Below are positions 1 through 9,129 of a stretch of DNA of 64,000 nucleotides, piece after piece. The DNA is from Acidobacteriota bacterium (GTDB lineage: Bacteria; Acidobacteriota; Terriglobia; Terriglobales; SCQP01): NCBI GenBank assembly GCA_004299485.1, contig SCQP01000012.1, forward strand, positions 93,969-157,968, in the 5' to 3' direction. Under the pieces are notes generated by a model. That model did no database searches. It was not told the origin of the DNA and was given only the letters and a program-made list of their open reading frames with translations. Position numbers and translations under genes: made by a program. The stretch's first letter is position 1. The number at the start of each line of letters is the position of its first letter.

Positions 1-483
1 CTGCTCGATCCTTACCGGCATGAAGAGCTGGCGGCGACGTTTGCCGAGGTACGCGAGTTTGTGCTGCGGGCGGTGCGCGAAGGCGTGGCCGACGCCTACC
101 TGACGATTTCGCTGGAGCGTGCGGCCAACGGGGTGTTCCATACGCTGCTGGACGCGAGCTGGGCGGAGCGGCGGCTGGTGCTGGGCATCCGGCGGCCAGC
201 GGGGGCGAGCGAAGCCGACATGACCGCCTGGGGCGAGCAATGCGTGATCGCCTCCGAGGACGCGGTGCCGGAGCTGCGTGCCAAGCGCATTCTGGGACTG
301 CGGCGGCGGCTGCTGGGGCCGGGCGACGAGCTGGTGACGCCGGCGGGGGTGGTGCTGATGGAGCTGACGCGCGACCTGGCGCTGCTGCCGCCGGGCCGGC
401 GGCTGGTAGTCGAAAATCCCGGCGCGGCGGCGGGGCGCGCGCCCGCCGAGGTGCTGCTGTACGTGAAACAACCGCAAGTCTAG
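1..483 (+). CDS. tssK: TssK, T6SS baseplate subunit (C-terminal part)
   Basis: The window opens inside this gene, so only about 160 C-terminal residues are visible and the true start lies upstream. TssK is the trimeric cytoplasmic adaptor that joins the T6SS baseplate to the TssL/TssM membrane complex. The visible part shows the family's C-terminal alpha/beta pattern (DAYLTISLER, then DASWAERRLVLGIR, then an ELRAKRILGLRRRLLGPG segment) and ends in a hydrophobic strand (VLLYVKQPQV). Nine bases separate it from tssL, which follows in the same direction, and the whole tss order downstream supports the call. The family is identified from the partial sequence and from context together. The exact domain content of the missing N-terminus cannot be judged. 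Confidence 0.85.
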   Translation: MLDPYRHEELAATFAEVREFVLRAVREGVADAYLTISLERAANGVFHTLLDASWAERRLVLGIRRPAGASEADMTAWGEQCVIASEDAVPELRAKRILGLRRRLLGPGDELVTPAGVVLMELTRDLALLPPGRRLVVENPGAAAGRAPAEVLLYVKQPQV

Positions 484-492
484 CGAGTCACC

Positions 493-1389
493 ATGAACGC
501 TGCCCCGATGGATTCGCTGCTGCTCCGCCAGTTCCGGCAATTCTATGCCGAAGCGGCGCGGCGGCGCGCGGGGGTGGCGGGGGCTGTACCGGCCGCGGCC
601 GCGGCGGGGGCAGGGATCGGGGGCCAGGGGACAGGGGCCGGGGCCACCACCGGGACTGGCGACGAGGGGGGCGACACAAGGACGGATGGGGCCCTGCTTC
701 GCGCGGAGCGCTACGCAGGGCGCCGCGGCGAAGCCGCGGCGGCGGCGGATCCGGTGCAATCCGCGTTTCATGGGCTGCTGGGGTGGTTGCAGGCGCAGGC
801 GGATGAGGCGGCGCAACGCGGGGGCGTGCTGGGGGCGCGAGTGTACCGGGAAATGCAGTACATTGAGGCCGCGCTGGCGGACGAAATGTTTCTGCAGGGC
901 GACGCGGGGGCGCGCTGGCCGCTGCTGGAGACGACCTTATTTCATACCCAGTCGGCGGGCGAGACGCTGTTCGAGCGCATCGATGCCCTGTTGGCGCGCG
1001 CCGATCACGCCTACGCCGACCTCGCCGCCATTTATTTCTGGGCGCTGGCGCTGGGGTTTGAGGGCAAGTACCGGGGAGCGAGCGACCAGAGCGAGCTGCA
1101 GCGGTATCGGCAAAAGCTGTTTCACCTGCTCTACCGTGACCGGCCGCGGCTGTTCGATCCTGAGCGGGCGCTGTTTCCACAGGCGTATCTGCACAATCTC
1201 GAAGAAGGCTCGGGACGGCGGCTGCCCAATCCGCGCGTCTGGATTGGCGTGCTGGTGCTGCTGCTGGTGGTCTGGTGGGGAGTGGCGCAATTGGGGTGGG
1301 ATCACATCACCGCGCCGATTCAGACGGCGGTGTGCCAGATCAATCCGCACGGTGCGGGCTGTGATGCTCCCGCCAGGATGGCGCCATGA
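493..1389 (+). CDS. tssL: TssL / DotU-family inner-membrane protein of the T6SS
   Basis: TssL (IcmH/DotU) is a C-tail-anchored inner-membrane protein whose cytoplasmic helical domain binds TssM and the TssK baseplate. The DotU core is at residues 90-240 (YREMQYIEAALADEMFL, FERIDALLARADHAYADLAAIYF, ALALGFEGKYRG). A single membrane helix follows at about 246-266 (VWIGVLVLLLVVWWGVAQLG) with a short outer tail. There is no OmpA-type peptidoglycan-binding domain after the helix. Residues 35-85 are a low-complexity Gly/Ala/Arg stretch made of two dispersed repeats (611-645 and 692-720) inserted in frame; they are not part of the family fold. The stop overlaps the tssM start by four bases (ATGA), so the two are probably translationally coupled. 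Confidence 0.93.
   Translation: MNAAPMDSLLLRQFRQFYAEAARRRAGVAGAVPAAAAAGAGIGGQGTGAGATTGTGDEGGDTRTDGALLRAERYAGRRGEAAAAADPVQSAFHGLLGWLQAQADEAAQRGGVLGARVYREMQYIEAALADEMFLQGDAGARWPLLETTLFHTQSAGETLFERIDALLARADHAYADLAAIYFWALALGFEGKYRGASDQSELQRYRQKLFHLLYRDRPRLFDPERALFPQAYLHNLEEGSGRRLPNPRVWIGVLVLLLVVWWGVAQLGWDHITAPIQTAVCQINPHGAGCDAPARMAP
611..645 (+). repeat. CAGGGG repeat in tssL
   Basis: GATCGGGGGCCAGGGGACAG then GGGCCGGGGCC, in frame, encoding Gly-rich residues. A sister copy is in tssM. Confidence 0.7.
692..720 (+). repeat. hairpin repeat C in tssL
   Basis: CCCTGCTTCGCGCGGAGCGC then TACGCAGGG; the ends pair (CCCTGC/GCAGGG). Copies of the same 29-bp unit are at 1528-1556, 12916-12946 and 13614-13642, all inside T6SS genes. 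Confidence 0.85.
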
Positions 1390-4300
1390 GCTGGATGGAT
1401 TCGCTGGCGGCGCATCTGGGGTTGTGGATCCTGGGGCTGGTGATCGTCACGGTCGTCGTGATCGTGTTGCTGGTGGTGTGGGTCAGACGACACCGGGAAA
1501 ACGAGGAGAAGGAAGCATCGGCAGAGGCCCTGCTTCGCCCGGAGGGCTACGCAGGGCGCCCCGGCGAAGCCGGGGCGGGGGCTGCGACGCTGCGGGGGGC
1601 GGATCTCGCCCTGTCGTTCCTGCGAGCGATCAAGTATCTGCGGGCGCAGGCGACGGGACGGCGGCGGTTGTACCGGGTGCCCTGGTACCTGCTGCTGGGG
1701 CAAGTGGGATCGGGCAAGACCTGCATAGTGCAATCGCTGGGCCGGACCTCGACGGCAGGTGGGGACAGCGAAGGATCGGGATTGCACCATCACCTGGGCT
1801 GGAGTTTCTTTGATCACGGGGTGGTGCTGGATGTGCCGGGCGAGTACGTGCTCGATCCGTTCACGCTCGACTCGCAGGAGCGCAACTGGCGCTCGCTGCT
1901 GCGGTTGCTGAACCGGGCACGGCCGCGGCGGCCGATGGATGGCGTGGTGCTGGTGCTGCCGGTGGAGGATTTTCTGTCGTCTTCCGAGCTGGGCGGCGCC
2001 GAGCTGGCGGACAAGGCGCGCAAGCTCGCCGACAAGCTGGGCCAACTGCAGCGCGAAGCGGGCGTGTGTTTTCCGGTTTACGTGCTGCTGTCGCAATGCG
2101 ACCGCGTGCCTGGGTTCGCGAGCTTTGCCGCGGCGCTACCGCCGGTGCGGCTGAAGGAGATGTTCGGCTGGTCGAGTCCGTACCGCGCCGATTCCAGCTT
2201 CGAGCCGCATTGGGTGGACGAAGCCTTCGAGGAGATCGGGCGGGCGCTGGCGCGGGTGCAGAGCGAGCTGTTCGCGGAGCGGCTGGACAGCAGCGAAGCC
2301 AACGGCTTGTTCTTCTTTCCGCACGCGCTGCTGGATGCGCGCGAGCGGCTGCGGTCGTTTTTGCATCAAGTCTTTCGCACAACGTCGTATCGCGACGCTT
2401 ATTATTGCCGTGGACTTTATCTGACTGGCGATGGGCCGGAGGCGGTCGAGCTCAGGGGTCAGGGGTCAGGGGCCAGGGGTCAGTGGACGCCGCCCGCGGG
2501 GGTGCTGGAGCTCGGCGGGGAGACAGCGGCGGCAGGGCAGGCGCGGCCGGTGTTTCTGGATGAGCTGTTTGAGAAGAAGATTTTTCCGGAGTGGGGGCTG
2601 GCGTACCCGGAGGAGCGGGCGCTTTGGTTCCGGCGCAGCGAGCTGCTGACCTGGCGCTCGGCGGCGATTGCCGTGGCCATCCTGGGGGTGATCGGCCTGA
2701 GTGTGGGCTACGTCCGGCTGAGCCGGTTGCGGAATCAGGCGCTGCCGCTGCTGGCGTCGATCAACACCGAGCCCAGCAGCACCGAAGCCGAGGCCGCGCA
2801 TGTGGGGCTGGTGCGCAGCATCGCGGCGCTCGGCGACGAGCGCTTCGTCTCGCTCGCCTATCCGGCGTCGTGGTCGCACCAGTTGGACGATCAGGTGCAG
2901 AACGCAGTGGAGCTGGCGTTCAAGAAGAAAGTCTTTGATGAGGAACGCACGGAGCTGACGGCGCGGCTGATGGCGATTGCGCCGCCGATGCAGCCGTCAG
3001 CCATCAGCCATCAGCCATCAGCCAGCGCTCTGGGGGCGGAGGCGCCGGCGAGTGCCGAGGTGACGTCGGCGAACCTGGCGGATCTGCCGCAGTTTGTGGA
3101 GTTGCAACAATTCACGCAGCGGGTAGCGGCGCTGGAAGACGCGCTGGCGCGCTATAACCATCTCACCCAGGCCAACTCCACGCAGCCGGTGGAGGACCTC
3201 AACGCCCTGCTCAACTACCTGCACCCGAACCAGAACACCGACATCGCCAGCGGGGATGAGAGCTTTTACGCGCGGGCGCTTTCGGCCGCCACCGGCCAGC
3301 CCATCGATCCGGCGGCGATGGCGGCGGCGCGGGCGCGGGTGCATGCGGGCATGACGGCGCGCATCGACACGCTCTATTCGGCCTGGTTCGAGAACAACCC
3401 GGGGGTGGCGCAATTGCAGGATCTGGCCGATCAGATTGCGTCGCTGCAGCAGGGCCGGCGGCTGAGCTACGCCGCCATGCAGTCGTTGCAGACGGCGCTG
3501 CAGCAGGCGGAGGGGCTGGTCAACAGCCCGCAGGCGGTGTGGCTGAGCGATCCGGCAACGCTGTTTTCCGGACCGATGGGGCAAGTCACGCTCAAGCCGG
3601 TCGAACGATCGGCAGGCAAATCCTGGGGGCTGTTCGGGCCGGCGCAGGAACTGGAAACCTACACCCAGACGGGGGCGGCGGCGGGGTGGCAGGATTTGCA
3701 TCAGGCGCTGGCGAACCTGTCGACCAGCCTGACCGGGCCACTGCTGACGTTTGGCATGCACTCGGTGCAGCTCTCACCGGGGGTGGAGGCGCTGCGGCTG
3801 CCGTTGGTCAATCTGCTGGGGTTGTCATTCATGGCGCCGGGCAATGGCGCCAGCTTCCGCGCGACCATTCCGGTGGGCAGCACGTTGAGCTGGAACACGG
3901 GGCCGCTGGGCAATGCCGTCACCATGGTGGCGGACTACCAGCGCTACGTGGATGAGGGGTTGAACAATACCCCGCTGGCGGTGCGCTCCAGTTTCCGCCA
4001 GATCGCGCAGGCGCACCTGCTGGTCAATATCGACGACCAGATCGCGGCGGCACAGATGTGGGCGCCGCAGACGGGTGCGGCGGCCGATCAACAGGCCGTC
4101 ATTCAGAGCTTTCAGGCGGCGGCGCCGCAACTGCAACAGCTTTTGCAGGATTTGCAGCGCCAGGGCGCGACCGGGGAGCATGCGCGGCTGCTGACGCTGC
4201 TCAACCAACAGGCGTTTGGGCTGTTGCGCGGTATTGAAAGCCAACTGCAGACCAATGTCAGCTTCAACATCCACGCCGGCCTCGCCGCCTGGGATGGCAA

Positions 4301-5495
4301 TGAGCCGCCGCTCGAGGCAGCGTTCGATCTGCACGGGCCGGATGATCTGACCAATTTTCTCAATTACACGCAGCAGCGGCTGGTGGGGTATGCACAGGAA
4401 GCCGCGCCGCTGGTTGCCGTCCTGCGCGAGGTTCCGGCACAGGGGCGCAGCGCGACGGAAACCGCGCTGCTGGCGGGATGGGAAGAGCTGGGTAAAACGA
4501 TTCAGGCCTACGAGACCAAGCAGCCCGGCAACGCGCTGGTACGCTTGCAGGATTTTCTTCGCACCGATGTCAACAAGATCACCCCGGCGTCGCACTGCCA
4601 GCCGGCGCCGACCGCAGCCGCAGCGGCAGGAAGGGGCTTTCTCGAGCGTACGCGGGCGCGGCTGTGGAGAGACGTTTACGCACGATGCCGCGTGCTCGAC
4701 CGCGGCATGGCCCACCGGAACTATGCGAGCCTGGCGGCGTTGTTCAACCGCACGCTGGCGGGCAAGTTTCCCTTTGCCGCGCCGGCGGATGCAGGCACCG
4801 TCGAAGCCGAGCCGGCGGCGATTGCGGCCTTTTATGTGGAGCTGGCAAAGCTGAAGCCGAGCTTTGGGATACAGCTCGATCGTAACGCTGCCGGTTTCGT
4901 GCGGACCATGGAGGCGCTGGAACCGCTGTGGCAGCCGCTCGTGGCGCACACTGCGCCCGTTCCTGTGTTGCAGGTGACGCCCACCTTCCGCGTGAACCGC
5001 AGCCGGGAGCAGGGGGGTAACCAGATCATCGGCTGGAGTCTGCAAATGGGCGGCCGGACCTATAGCCCGGGGCCTGCGCCCGCGGCCGCGCGCTGGGTAC
5101 TGGGCGATCCCGTGACGCTAACGCTCACCTGGGCTGCGGATTCACCCCGTGTGCCCGTACCCTCGGCGCTTTCGCCCGGCGCCGAACCGCAGGTTCATGG
5201 CCGGACGGTCATTTACACTTACCATGACCCGTGGTCACTGCTGGCGCTGGTGACACAGCAGCACGCGCCCGCCGCCGATCTTGTGACGCTGCAAGACACT
5301 ACGCCCACCACTTTGGCGTTCCGCATCCCGACCGCACCGGCGGACGACCCACTCACCCCGTCGGGTCCGGCGACCTTAGTGTTTATACGCCTTGCAATCA
5401 AGTCACCGGGCACGGTAGAATCCCTTCGCATTCCCCAATTTCCCGCGCGAGCACCCACAGAGGCAGTAGCTAATGCAGGCAGCGACTCACAATAA
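1386..5495 (+). CDS. tssM: TssM / IcmF-family T6SS membrane-complex ATPase-like protein
   Basis: TssM spans the inner membrane and, in the known systems, the periplasm, forming the core of the T6SS trans-envelope channel with TssL and, where present, TssJ. There is a first membrane helix at residues 10-32, a Walker A motif (GQVGSGKT) at 105-112, a VVLDVPGEYVLD strand near 150, and a further membrane helix at about 420-440 (AAIAVAILGVIGLSVGY). A long periplasmic region of some 900 residues follows. The 1369-residue length is somewhat above the usual 1100-1250. Three dispersed repeats account for part of this: a hairpin repeat at 1528-1556, a CAGGGG repeat at 2452-2483 and a CATCAGC tandem at 2996-3025. 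All are in frame. The gene starts inside the end of tssL and ends 23 bases inside tssA. Confidence 0.95.
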   Translation: MSWMDSLAAHLGLWILGLVIVTVVVIVLLVVWVRRHRENEEKEASAEALLRPEGYAGRPGEAGAGAATLRGADLALSFLRAIKYLRAQATGRRRLYRVPWYLLLGQVGSGKTCIVQSLGRTSTAGGDSEGSGLHHHLGWSFFDHGVVLDVPGEYVLDPFTLDSQERNWRSLLRLLNRARPRRPMDGVVLVLPVEDFLSSSELGGAELADKARKLADKLGQLQREAGVCFPVYVLLSQCDRVPGFASFAAALPPVRLKEMFGWSSPYRADSSFEPHWVDEAFEEIGRALARVQSELFAERLDSSEANGLFFFPHALLDARERLRSFLHQVFRTTSYRDAYYCRGLYLTGDGPEAVELRGQGSGARGQWTPPAGVLELGGETAAAGQARPVFLDELFEKKIFPEWGLAYPEERALWFRRSELLTWRSAAIAVAILGVIGLSVGYVRLSRLRNQALPLLASINTEPSSTEAEAAHVGLVRSIAALGDERFVSLAYPASWSHQLDDQVQNAVELAFKKKVFDEERTELTARLMAIAPPMQPSAISHQPSASALGAEAPASAEVTSANLADLPQFVELQQFTQRVAALEDALARYNHLTQANSTQPVEDLNALLNYLHPNQNTDIASGDESFYARALSAATGQPIDPAAMAAARARVHAGMTARIDTLYSAWFENNPGVAQLQDLADQIASLQQGRRLSYAAMQSLQTALQQAEGLVNSPQAVWLSDPATLFSGPMGQVTLKPVERSAGKSWGLFGPAQELETYTQTGAAAGWQDLHQALANLSTSLTGPLLTFGMHSVQLSPGVEALRLPLVNLLGLSFMAPGNGASFRATIPVGSTLSWNTGPLGNAVTMVADYQRYVDEGLNNTPLAVRSSFRQIAQAHLLVNIDDQIAAAQMWAPQTGAAADQQAVIQSFQAAAPQLQQLLQDLQRQGATGEHARLLTLLNQQAFGLLRGIESQLQTNVSFNIHAGLAAWDGNEPPLEAAFDLHGPDDLTNFLNYTQQRLVGYAQEAAPLVAVLREVPAQGRSATETALLAGWEELGKTIQAYETKQPGNALVRLQDFLRTDVNKITPASHCQPAPTAAAAAGRGFLERTRARLWRDVYARCRVLDRGMAHRNYASLAALFNRTLAGKFPFAAPADAGTVEAEPAAIAAFYVELAKLKPSFGIQLDRNAAGFVRTMEALEPLWQPLVAHTAPVPVLQVTPTFRVNRSREQGGNQIIGWSLQMGGRTYSPGPAPAAARWVLGDPVTLTLTWAADSPRVPVPSALSPGAEPQVHGRTVIYTYHDPWSLLALVTQQHAPAADLVTLQDTTPTTLAFRIPTAPADDPLTPSGPATLVFIRLAIKSPGTVESLRIPQFPARAPTEAVANAGSDSQ
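1528..1556 (+). repeat. hairpin repeat C in tssM
   Basis: CCCTGCTTCGCCCGGAGGGC then TACGCAGGG, in frame, after the first membrane helix. Confidence 0.85.
2452..2483 (+). repeat. CAGGGG repeat in tssM
   Basis: CAGGGGTCAGGGGTCAGGGG then CCAGGGGTCAG, in frame, in the cytoplasmic region before the second membrane helix of TssM. Confidence 0.85.
2996..3025 (+). repeat. CATCAGC tandem in tssM
   Basis: Three tandem ATCAGCC units in the periplasmic part of TssM, read as SAISHQPS residues. The low-copy tandem is in frame. Confidence 0.75.
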
Positions 5496-6585
5496 AGACT
5501 ACGCGGCCCTCTGTCTCTCCGCGGAGGGGGGTACGGCGCTGCTGGCGCCGCTCGCGGGAGCGCAGCGCACGGGCGAGCCGCTGCGCTACAGCGACGTCTA
5601 CGACCGCATCGGGGAAGCGCGGCGCGAGGACGATGACCGGCTGGCGCAGGGGGTTTGGCAGAAAGACCTCAAGCGTGCCGACTGGACGGCGGTGGCGCAG
5701 TTATGCGGGGAAGCGCTCGAGTACCAGAGCAAGGACTTGCAGATTGCCGCCTGGCTGGCGGAGGCCTGGGGACGGCTGCATGGCTTTGGCGGGGTGAGCG
5801 CAGGGCTGAGTCTGGTGGCGGGATTGTGCAACGAATACTGGCCTGATCTGTATCCGCCGCTGGAAGACCCGGAGTATCGCATCGCGCCCTTTCACTGGCT
5901 CAATGAAAAGCTCTCGGTGAGCATCCAATTCATTCCGCTGACGCAGCCGGCGGAGTCGCAGACCGCGGGCTACACCTGGCTGGACTGGACCGGAGCCAAG
6001 CGCGCCGAGCAGGAACACCAGCAGCATAAGGAAGTTCCAGCGCCCGAGCCCGCACCCGGCGCGATCGAGCAGGCGCTGCGGCGCACCGCGCCGGAGCGAA
6101 TTGCGGCCACGCGTGCGGGCGTGGCCCAGGCGGCGGCCACGGCGCTGAATTTGGAGAGCTTTCTGGACGGCCACTTGGCGGCGGCGCATCCCAGCCTGCG
6201 GCAGTTGCGGACGTGCCTGAGCGAGATTGGGCAATGGTTAGAAGACACCGCGGCGGGGATTACGGTGGTGGCGACGGCGACGGAGGGAAAAGGGATAAGG
6301 GAAGAGGGAATTGCGGCGATGGGCACCGGAGGGGATGAGAGCGGGGCGCTTGGGGCGCCAGCGGTCGTGCCGGGTGGGGGAATCCGCAACCGCGAGGAGG
6401 CGTATCGGCTGCTGGGGGAGGCGGCCGCGTATCTGATGAAGACGGAGCCGCACAGTCCGGCGCCGTATCTGGTGCTGCGCGCCATCCGCTGGGGGAACAT
6501 GCCGCTGCATGAGCTGCTGCCGGAGATGATCCGCAACCAGGGCGCGCTCGATGATCTGCAAAAGTTATTGAATCTGGAAACTTGA
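5473..6585 (+). CDS. tssA: TssA, T6SS ImpA N-terminal domain protein
   Basis: TssA proteins carry an ImpA N-terminal domain and act at the baseplate or at the distal end of the growing sheath. The ImpA_N signature is at residues 30-140 (GEPLRYSDVYDRIGEAR, then a WQKDLKRADW segment, then the aromatic-rich ending NEYWPDLYPPLEDPEYR). The C-terminal third is helical and ends with a segment of the kind found in short TssA proteins (NREEAYRLLGEAAAYLMKTEPHSP, quoted here only to locate it, followed by a RAIRWG motif). Residues 270-280 come from a purine-rich repeat at 6282-6310. The start codon overlaps the end of tssM by 23 bases. tssB follows after ten bases. Confidence 0.92.
   Translation: MQAATHNKDYAALCLSAEGGTALLAPLAGAQRTGEPLRYSDVYDRIGEARREDDDRLAQGVWQKDLKRADWTAVAQLCGEALEYQSKDLQIAAWLAEAWGRLHGFGGVSAGLSLVAGLCNEYWPDLYPPLEDPEYRIAPFHWLNEKLSVSIQFIPLTQPAESQTAGYTWLDWTGAKRAEQEHQQHKEVPAPEPAPGAIEQALRRTAPERIAATRAGVAQAAATALNLESFLDGHLAAAHPSLRQLRTCLSEIGQWLEDTAAGITVVATATEGKGIREEGIAAMGTGGDESGALGAPAVVPGGGIRNREEAYRLLGEAAAYLMKTEPHSPAPYLVLRAIRWGNMPLHELLPEMIRNQGALDDLQKLLNLET
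6282..6310 (+). repeat. purine-rich GGGAAGA repeat in tssA
   Basis: GAGGGAAAAGGGATAAGGG then AAGAGGG, in frame in the linker of TssA. Confidence 0.65.
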
Positions 6586-6595
6586 AAGGAAGGCT

Positions 6596-7114
6596 ATGCC
6601 CGAAAGCACACAGCACAAACTGGACCGCATTCGCCCGCCGCGGGTGCAAATCACCTACGACGTGGAGACCGGCGGCGCTATTCAGAAAAAGGAGCTGCCG
6701 CTGGTGGTGGGCGTTCTTGCCGACCTCGCCGGTCAACAGGAAACGCCCGCGCCGCGGCTGAAGGATTGCAAGTTCGTCGACATCGACCGCGACAACTTCA
6801 ACCAGGTGATGGCCTCGATCGGGCCGCGCCTGGCGCTGGCGGTGGACAACAAGGTCGCCGGCGAAGGCAAGACCAACGTCGAGCTCCATTTCAAAAGCCT
6901 CGATGATTTCGAGCCGCTGGCGGTGGTGAGGCAGGTCGAGGTGCTGCGCCAACTGCTGGACGCGCGGCAGAAGCTGAGCGATCTGCTGGCCAAGCTGGAC
7001 GGCAACGACGCGCTGGACACGCTGCTGGTGAGCGTATCCAAAAACCCGGATGAGATCAAGCAGTTGAAGCCGGCGAATATCCCCGCCGGGAATGGAGACA
7101 AGGCCAATGGCTGA
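6596..7114 (+). CDS. tssB: TssB (VipA), T6SS contractile sheath small subunit
   Basis: TssB pairs with TssC to form the contractile sheath around the Hcp tube in the cytoplasm. The 172-residue product has the usual length. It shows the family N-terminus (KLDRIRPPRVQITYDVETGG), the central KFVDIDRDNFNQVM stretch, and the LHFKSLDDFEPLAVVRQV motif followed by a LLDARQKLSDLLAKLDGN helix. AAAGGAAGG lies just ahead of the ATG. Its stop overlaps the preferred start of tssC by eight bases. Confidence 0.95.
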   Translation: MPESTQHKLDRIRPPRVQITYDVETGGAIQKKELPLVVGVLADLAGQQETPAPRLKDCKFVDIDRDNFNQVMASIGPRLALAVDNKVAGEGKTNVELHFKSLDDFEPLAVVRQVEVLRQLLDARQKLSDLLAKLDGNDALDTLLVSVSKNPDEIKQLKPANIPAGNGDKANG

Positions 7115-8588
7115 AGAACCCAATGCTCCCAAGACGGCCGAACGGCCGGCCAATCCGGTGATGGAACGCATCATCAACGGGGGCCGGATGGTCAAGGATG
7201 ACTCGCAGCTTGCCTATGCGCAGGAGATGGTGAGCGAGTACGCGCTGCAGGTGTCGGACCACGCGCTGGCGCCAGGCGCCTACACGGTAGTCGCCGGCAT
7301 CAAGGACCGCATCGCGCAGATCGACGAGGCGATGAGCGCGCAGCTCAACGCCATCCTGCACGATCCGGCGTTTCAGGCGCTGGAAGGCGCCTGGCGCGGA
7401 CTGCACTATCTGGTCTCGCGCGCCGAGACGGGCGAGATGATGAAGCTGCGGCTGCTGAACACCACCATGAAGGAGATCACCAGCGATCTGGAGAAAGCGG
7501 TGGAGTTCGATCAGAGCGGGCTGTTCAAGAAGATCTACGAAGACGAGTACGGCACCTTCGGCGGCAATCCGTTCAGCCTGCTGATCGGCGACTTCGAGTT
7601 TGGGCGGCATCCGCAGGATGTGGCCACGCTGGAGAAGCTGTCGAACGTGGCGGCGGCGGCGCACGCGCCGTTCCTGTCGATGGCGAGCGCGAAGATGTTC
7701 GACTGGGCGAGCTACGCGGAAATGAACGTGCCGCGCGATCTGGCCAAGGGGTTCGAGACGGCGGAACTGGTGAAGTGGCGCAGCTTCCGGGCGAGCGAGG
7801 ACTCGCGCTATGTGACGCTGGTGCTGCCGCACTTTTTGCTGCGGCTGCCCTACGGCCCGGACACGGTGCCGGTGGACGGGTTCAACTACGTCGAGGATGT
7901 GGACGGCACCGACGCCAGCAAGTACCTGTGGGGCAATGCCGCCTACGCGCTGGGGGAGCGCATCTGCAATGCCTTCTCGCACTATCAGTGGTGCGCGGCC
8001 ATCCGCGGGGCGGAAGGCGGCGGGCTGGTGGAAGGCCTGCCGGCGCATGTGTTCCACACCGCCGAGGGGGATGCGGCGCTGAAGTGCCCGACGGAGATCT
8101 CCATCACCGACCGGCGTGAAAAGGAGCTGAGCGATCTGGGCTTTATCGCGCTGTGCCATCGCAAGGGCACGGATCAGGCGGCGTTTTTCGGCGGCCAGAC
8201 GACCAACAAACCGATCAAGTACAACACGCCGCAAGCCAACGCCAACGCCCGCATTTCGGCGATGCTGCCCTACATGCTGGCCTCGGCGCGGTTCGCGCAT
8301 TACCTCAAGGTCATCATGCGCGACAAGATCGGCAGCTTCATGACCAAGGACAACGTGTCAAAGTATCTGAATACGTGGATCGCCGATTACGTGCTGCTGG
8401 ACGATACGGCGCCGCAAACGGTGAAGGCCAACTACCCGCTGCGCGAGGCGCGGGTGGATGTGCTGGATATTCCCGGCAAGCCCGGCTGCTACAAGGCCGT
8501 GGTGTTTCTGCGGCCGCACTTCCAACTGGATGAGCTGACCGCGTCGGTGCGCCTGGTGGCGGAGCTGCCGCCGCCGGCGGCGAAGTAG
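7107..8588 (+). CDS. tssC: TssC (VipB), T6SS contractile sheath large subunit
   Basis: TssC is the large sheath subunit whose C-terminal domain, with TssB, is disassembled by ClpV after firing. The 493 residues cover the full family: an ILHDPAFQALEGAWRGLHYL segment near 95, LLIGDFEFG near 170, and the YRLPYGPDT-like LRLPYGPDTVPVDGF near 250. The C-terminal part holds LPYMLASARFAHYLKVIMRDKIG. An ATG at 7092 would add five residues, but the ATG at 7107 has GGAG at a good distance and is preferred. No ClpV gene is in the window, so sheath recycling must be encoded elsewhere. Confidence 0.96.
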   Translation: MAEEPNAPKTAERPANPVMERIINGGRMVKDDSQLAYAQEMVSEYALQVSDHALAPGAYTVVAGIKDRIAQIDEAMSAQLNAILHDPAFQALEGAWRGLHYLVSRAETGEMMKLRLLNTTMKEITSDLEKAVEFDQSGLFKKIYEDEYGTFGGNPFSLLIGDFEFGRHPQDVATLEKLSNVAAAAHAPFLSMASAKMFDWASYAEMNVPRDLAKGFETAELVKWRSFRASEDSRYVTLVLPHFLLRLPYGPDTVPVDGFNYVEDVDGTDASKYLWGNAAYALGERICNAFSHYQWCAAIRGAEGGGLVEGLPAHVFHTAEGDAALKCPTEISITDRREKELSDLGFIALCHRKGTDQAAFFGGQTTNKPIKYNTPQANANARISAMLPYMLASARFAHYLKVIMRDKIGSFMTKDNVSKYLNTWIADYVLLDDTAPQTVKANYPLREARVDVLDIPGKPGCYKAVVFLRPHFQLDELTASVRLVAELPPPAAK

Positions 8589-8628
8589 AGGGGAAGAGGG
8601 AAAAGGGAAGAGGGAAAAGGGACAAGGA
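8587..8628 (+). repeat. purine-rich GGGAAGA repeat between tssC and hcp
   Basis: Several GGGAAGAGGG/GGGAAAAGGG units. The last of these merges with the ribosome-binding site of hcp (AAGGAGG, 8624-8630). Confidence 0.8.
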
Positions 8629-8636
8629 GGGATTGA

Positions 8637-9125
8637 ATGGCGGATGTATTGATTCTCGATTGTGGGGATGACATCAAGGGTGAATGCACGGTCAACGGCT
8701 TCGACAACAAGATTGAACTGCTGTCCTACAGCCACGGCGTAGCGCAGCAGATTACCGGCGATCCGAGCAACACCAAGCGGACTTCGGGCAAGCCGAACCA
8801 TCAGGACTTCACGGTCACCAAATACCTCGATCTGGCGAGCTGCAAGCTGATTGAGAACTGCAATTCGGCGACCGTGATTCCGTCGGTGAAGCTCACGGTG
8901 GGGCAGACGGAAGCGGACAAGGTGACGCCGATCATCGTGTACACCATGACGAACGCGCTGGTGTCGTCGATATCGGTGGGTGGGGGCGGCGGTGGCAAGC
9001 CGACCGAGACGGTGACGTTCAATTACAGCAAGATTCAGTGGGACTACAAGCAGCAGAAGTCCGATGTTTCCGATGCCGGCAATGCCGCGGCGAAGTGGAG
9101 CTTGCTGACCAACAAGGCTGAGTAA
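8637..9125 (+). CDS. hcp: Hcp (TssD), T6SS inner tube protein
   Basis: Hcp forms the hexameric rings that stack into the T6SS needle tube and can carry small effectors. The 162-residue length is typical. The diagnostic C-terminal half is clear: MTNALVSSISVGGGGGG, then a TETVTFNYSKIQWDY strand. The N-terminal half holds KGECTVNGFDNKIELLSYSHG. The ATG is preceded by AAGGAGG with a six-base spacer, and this ribosome-binding site is the last unit of the purine-rich GGGAAGA repeat that fills the tssC-hcp gap. tssE follows after four bases. Confidence 0.96.
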   Translation: MADVLILDCGDDIKGECTVNGFDNKIELLSYSHGVAQQITGDPSNTKRTSGKPNHQDFTVTKYLDLASCKLIENCNSATVIPSVKLTVGQTEADKVTPIIVYTMTNALVSSISVGGGGGGKPTETVTFNYSKIQWDYKQQKSDVSDAGNAAAKWSLLTNKAE

Positions 9126-9129
9126 TCCC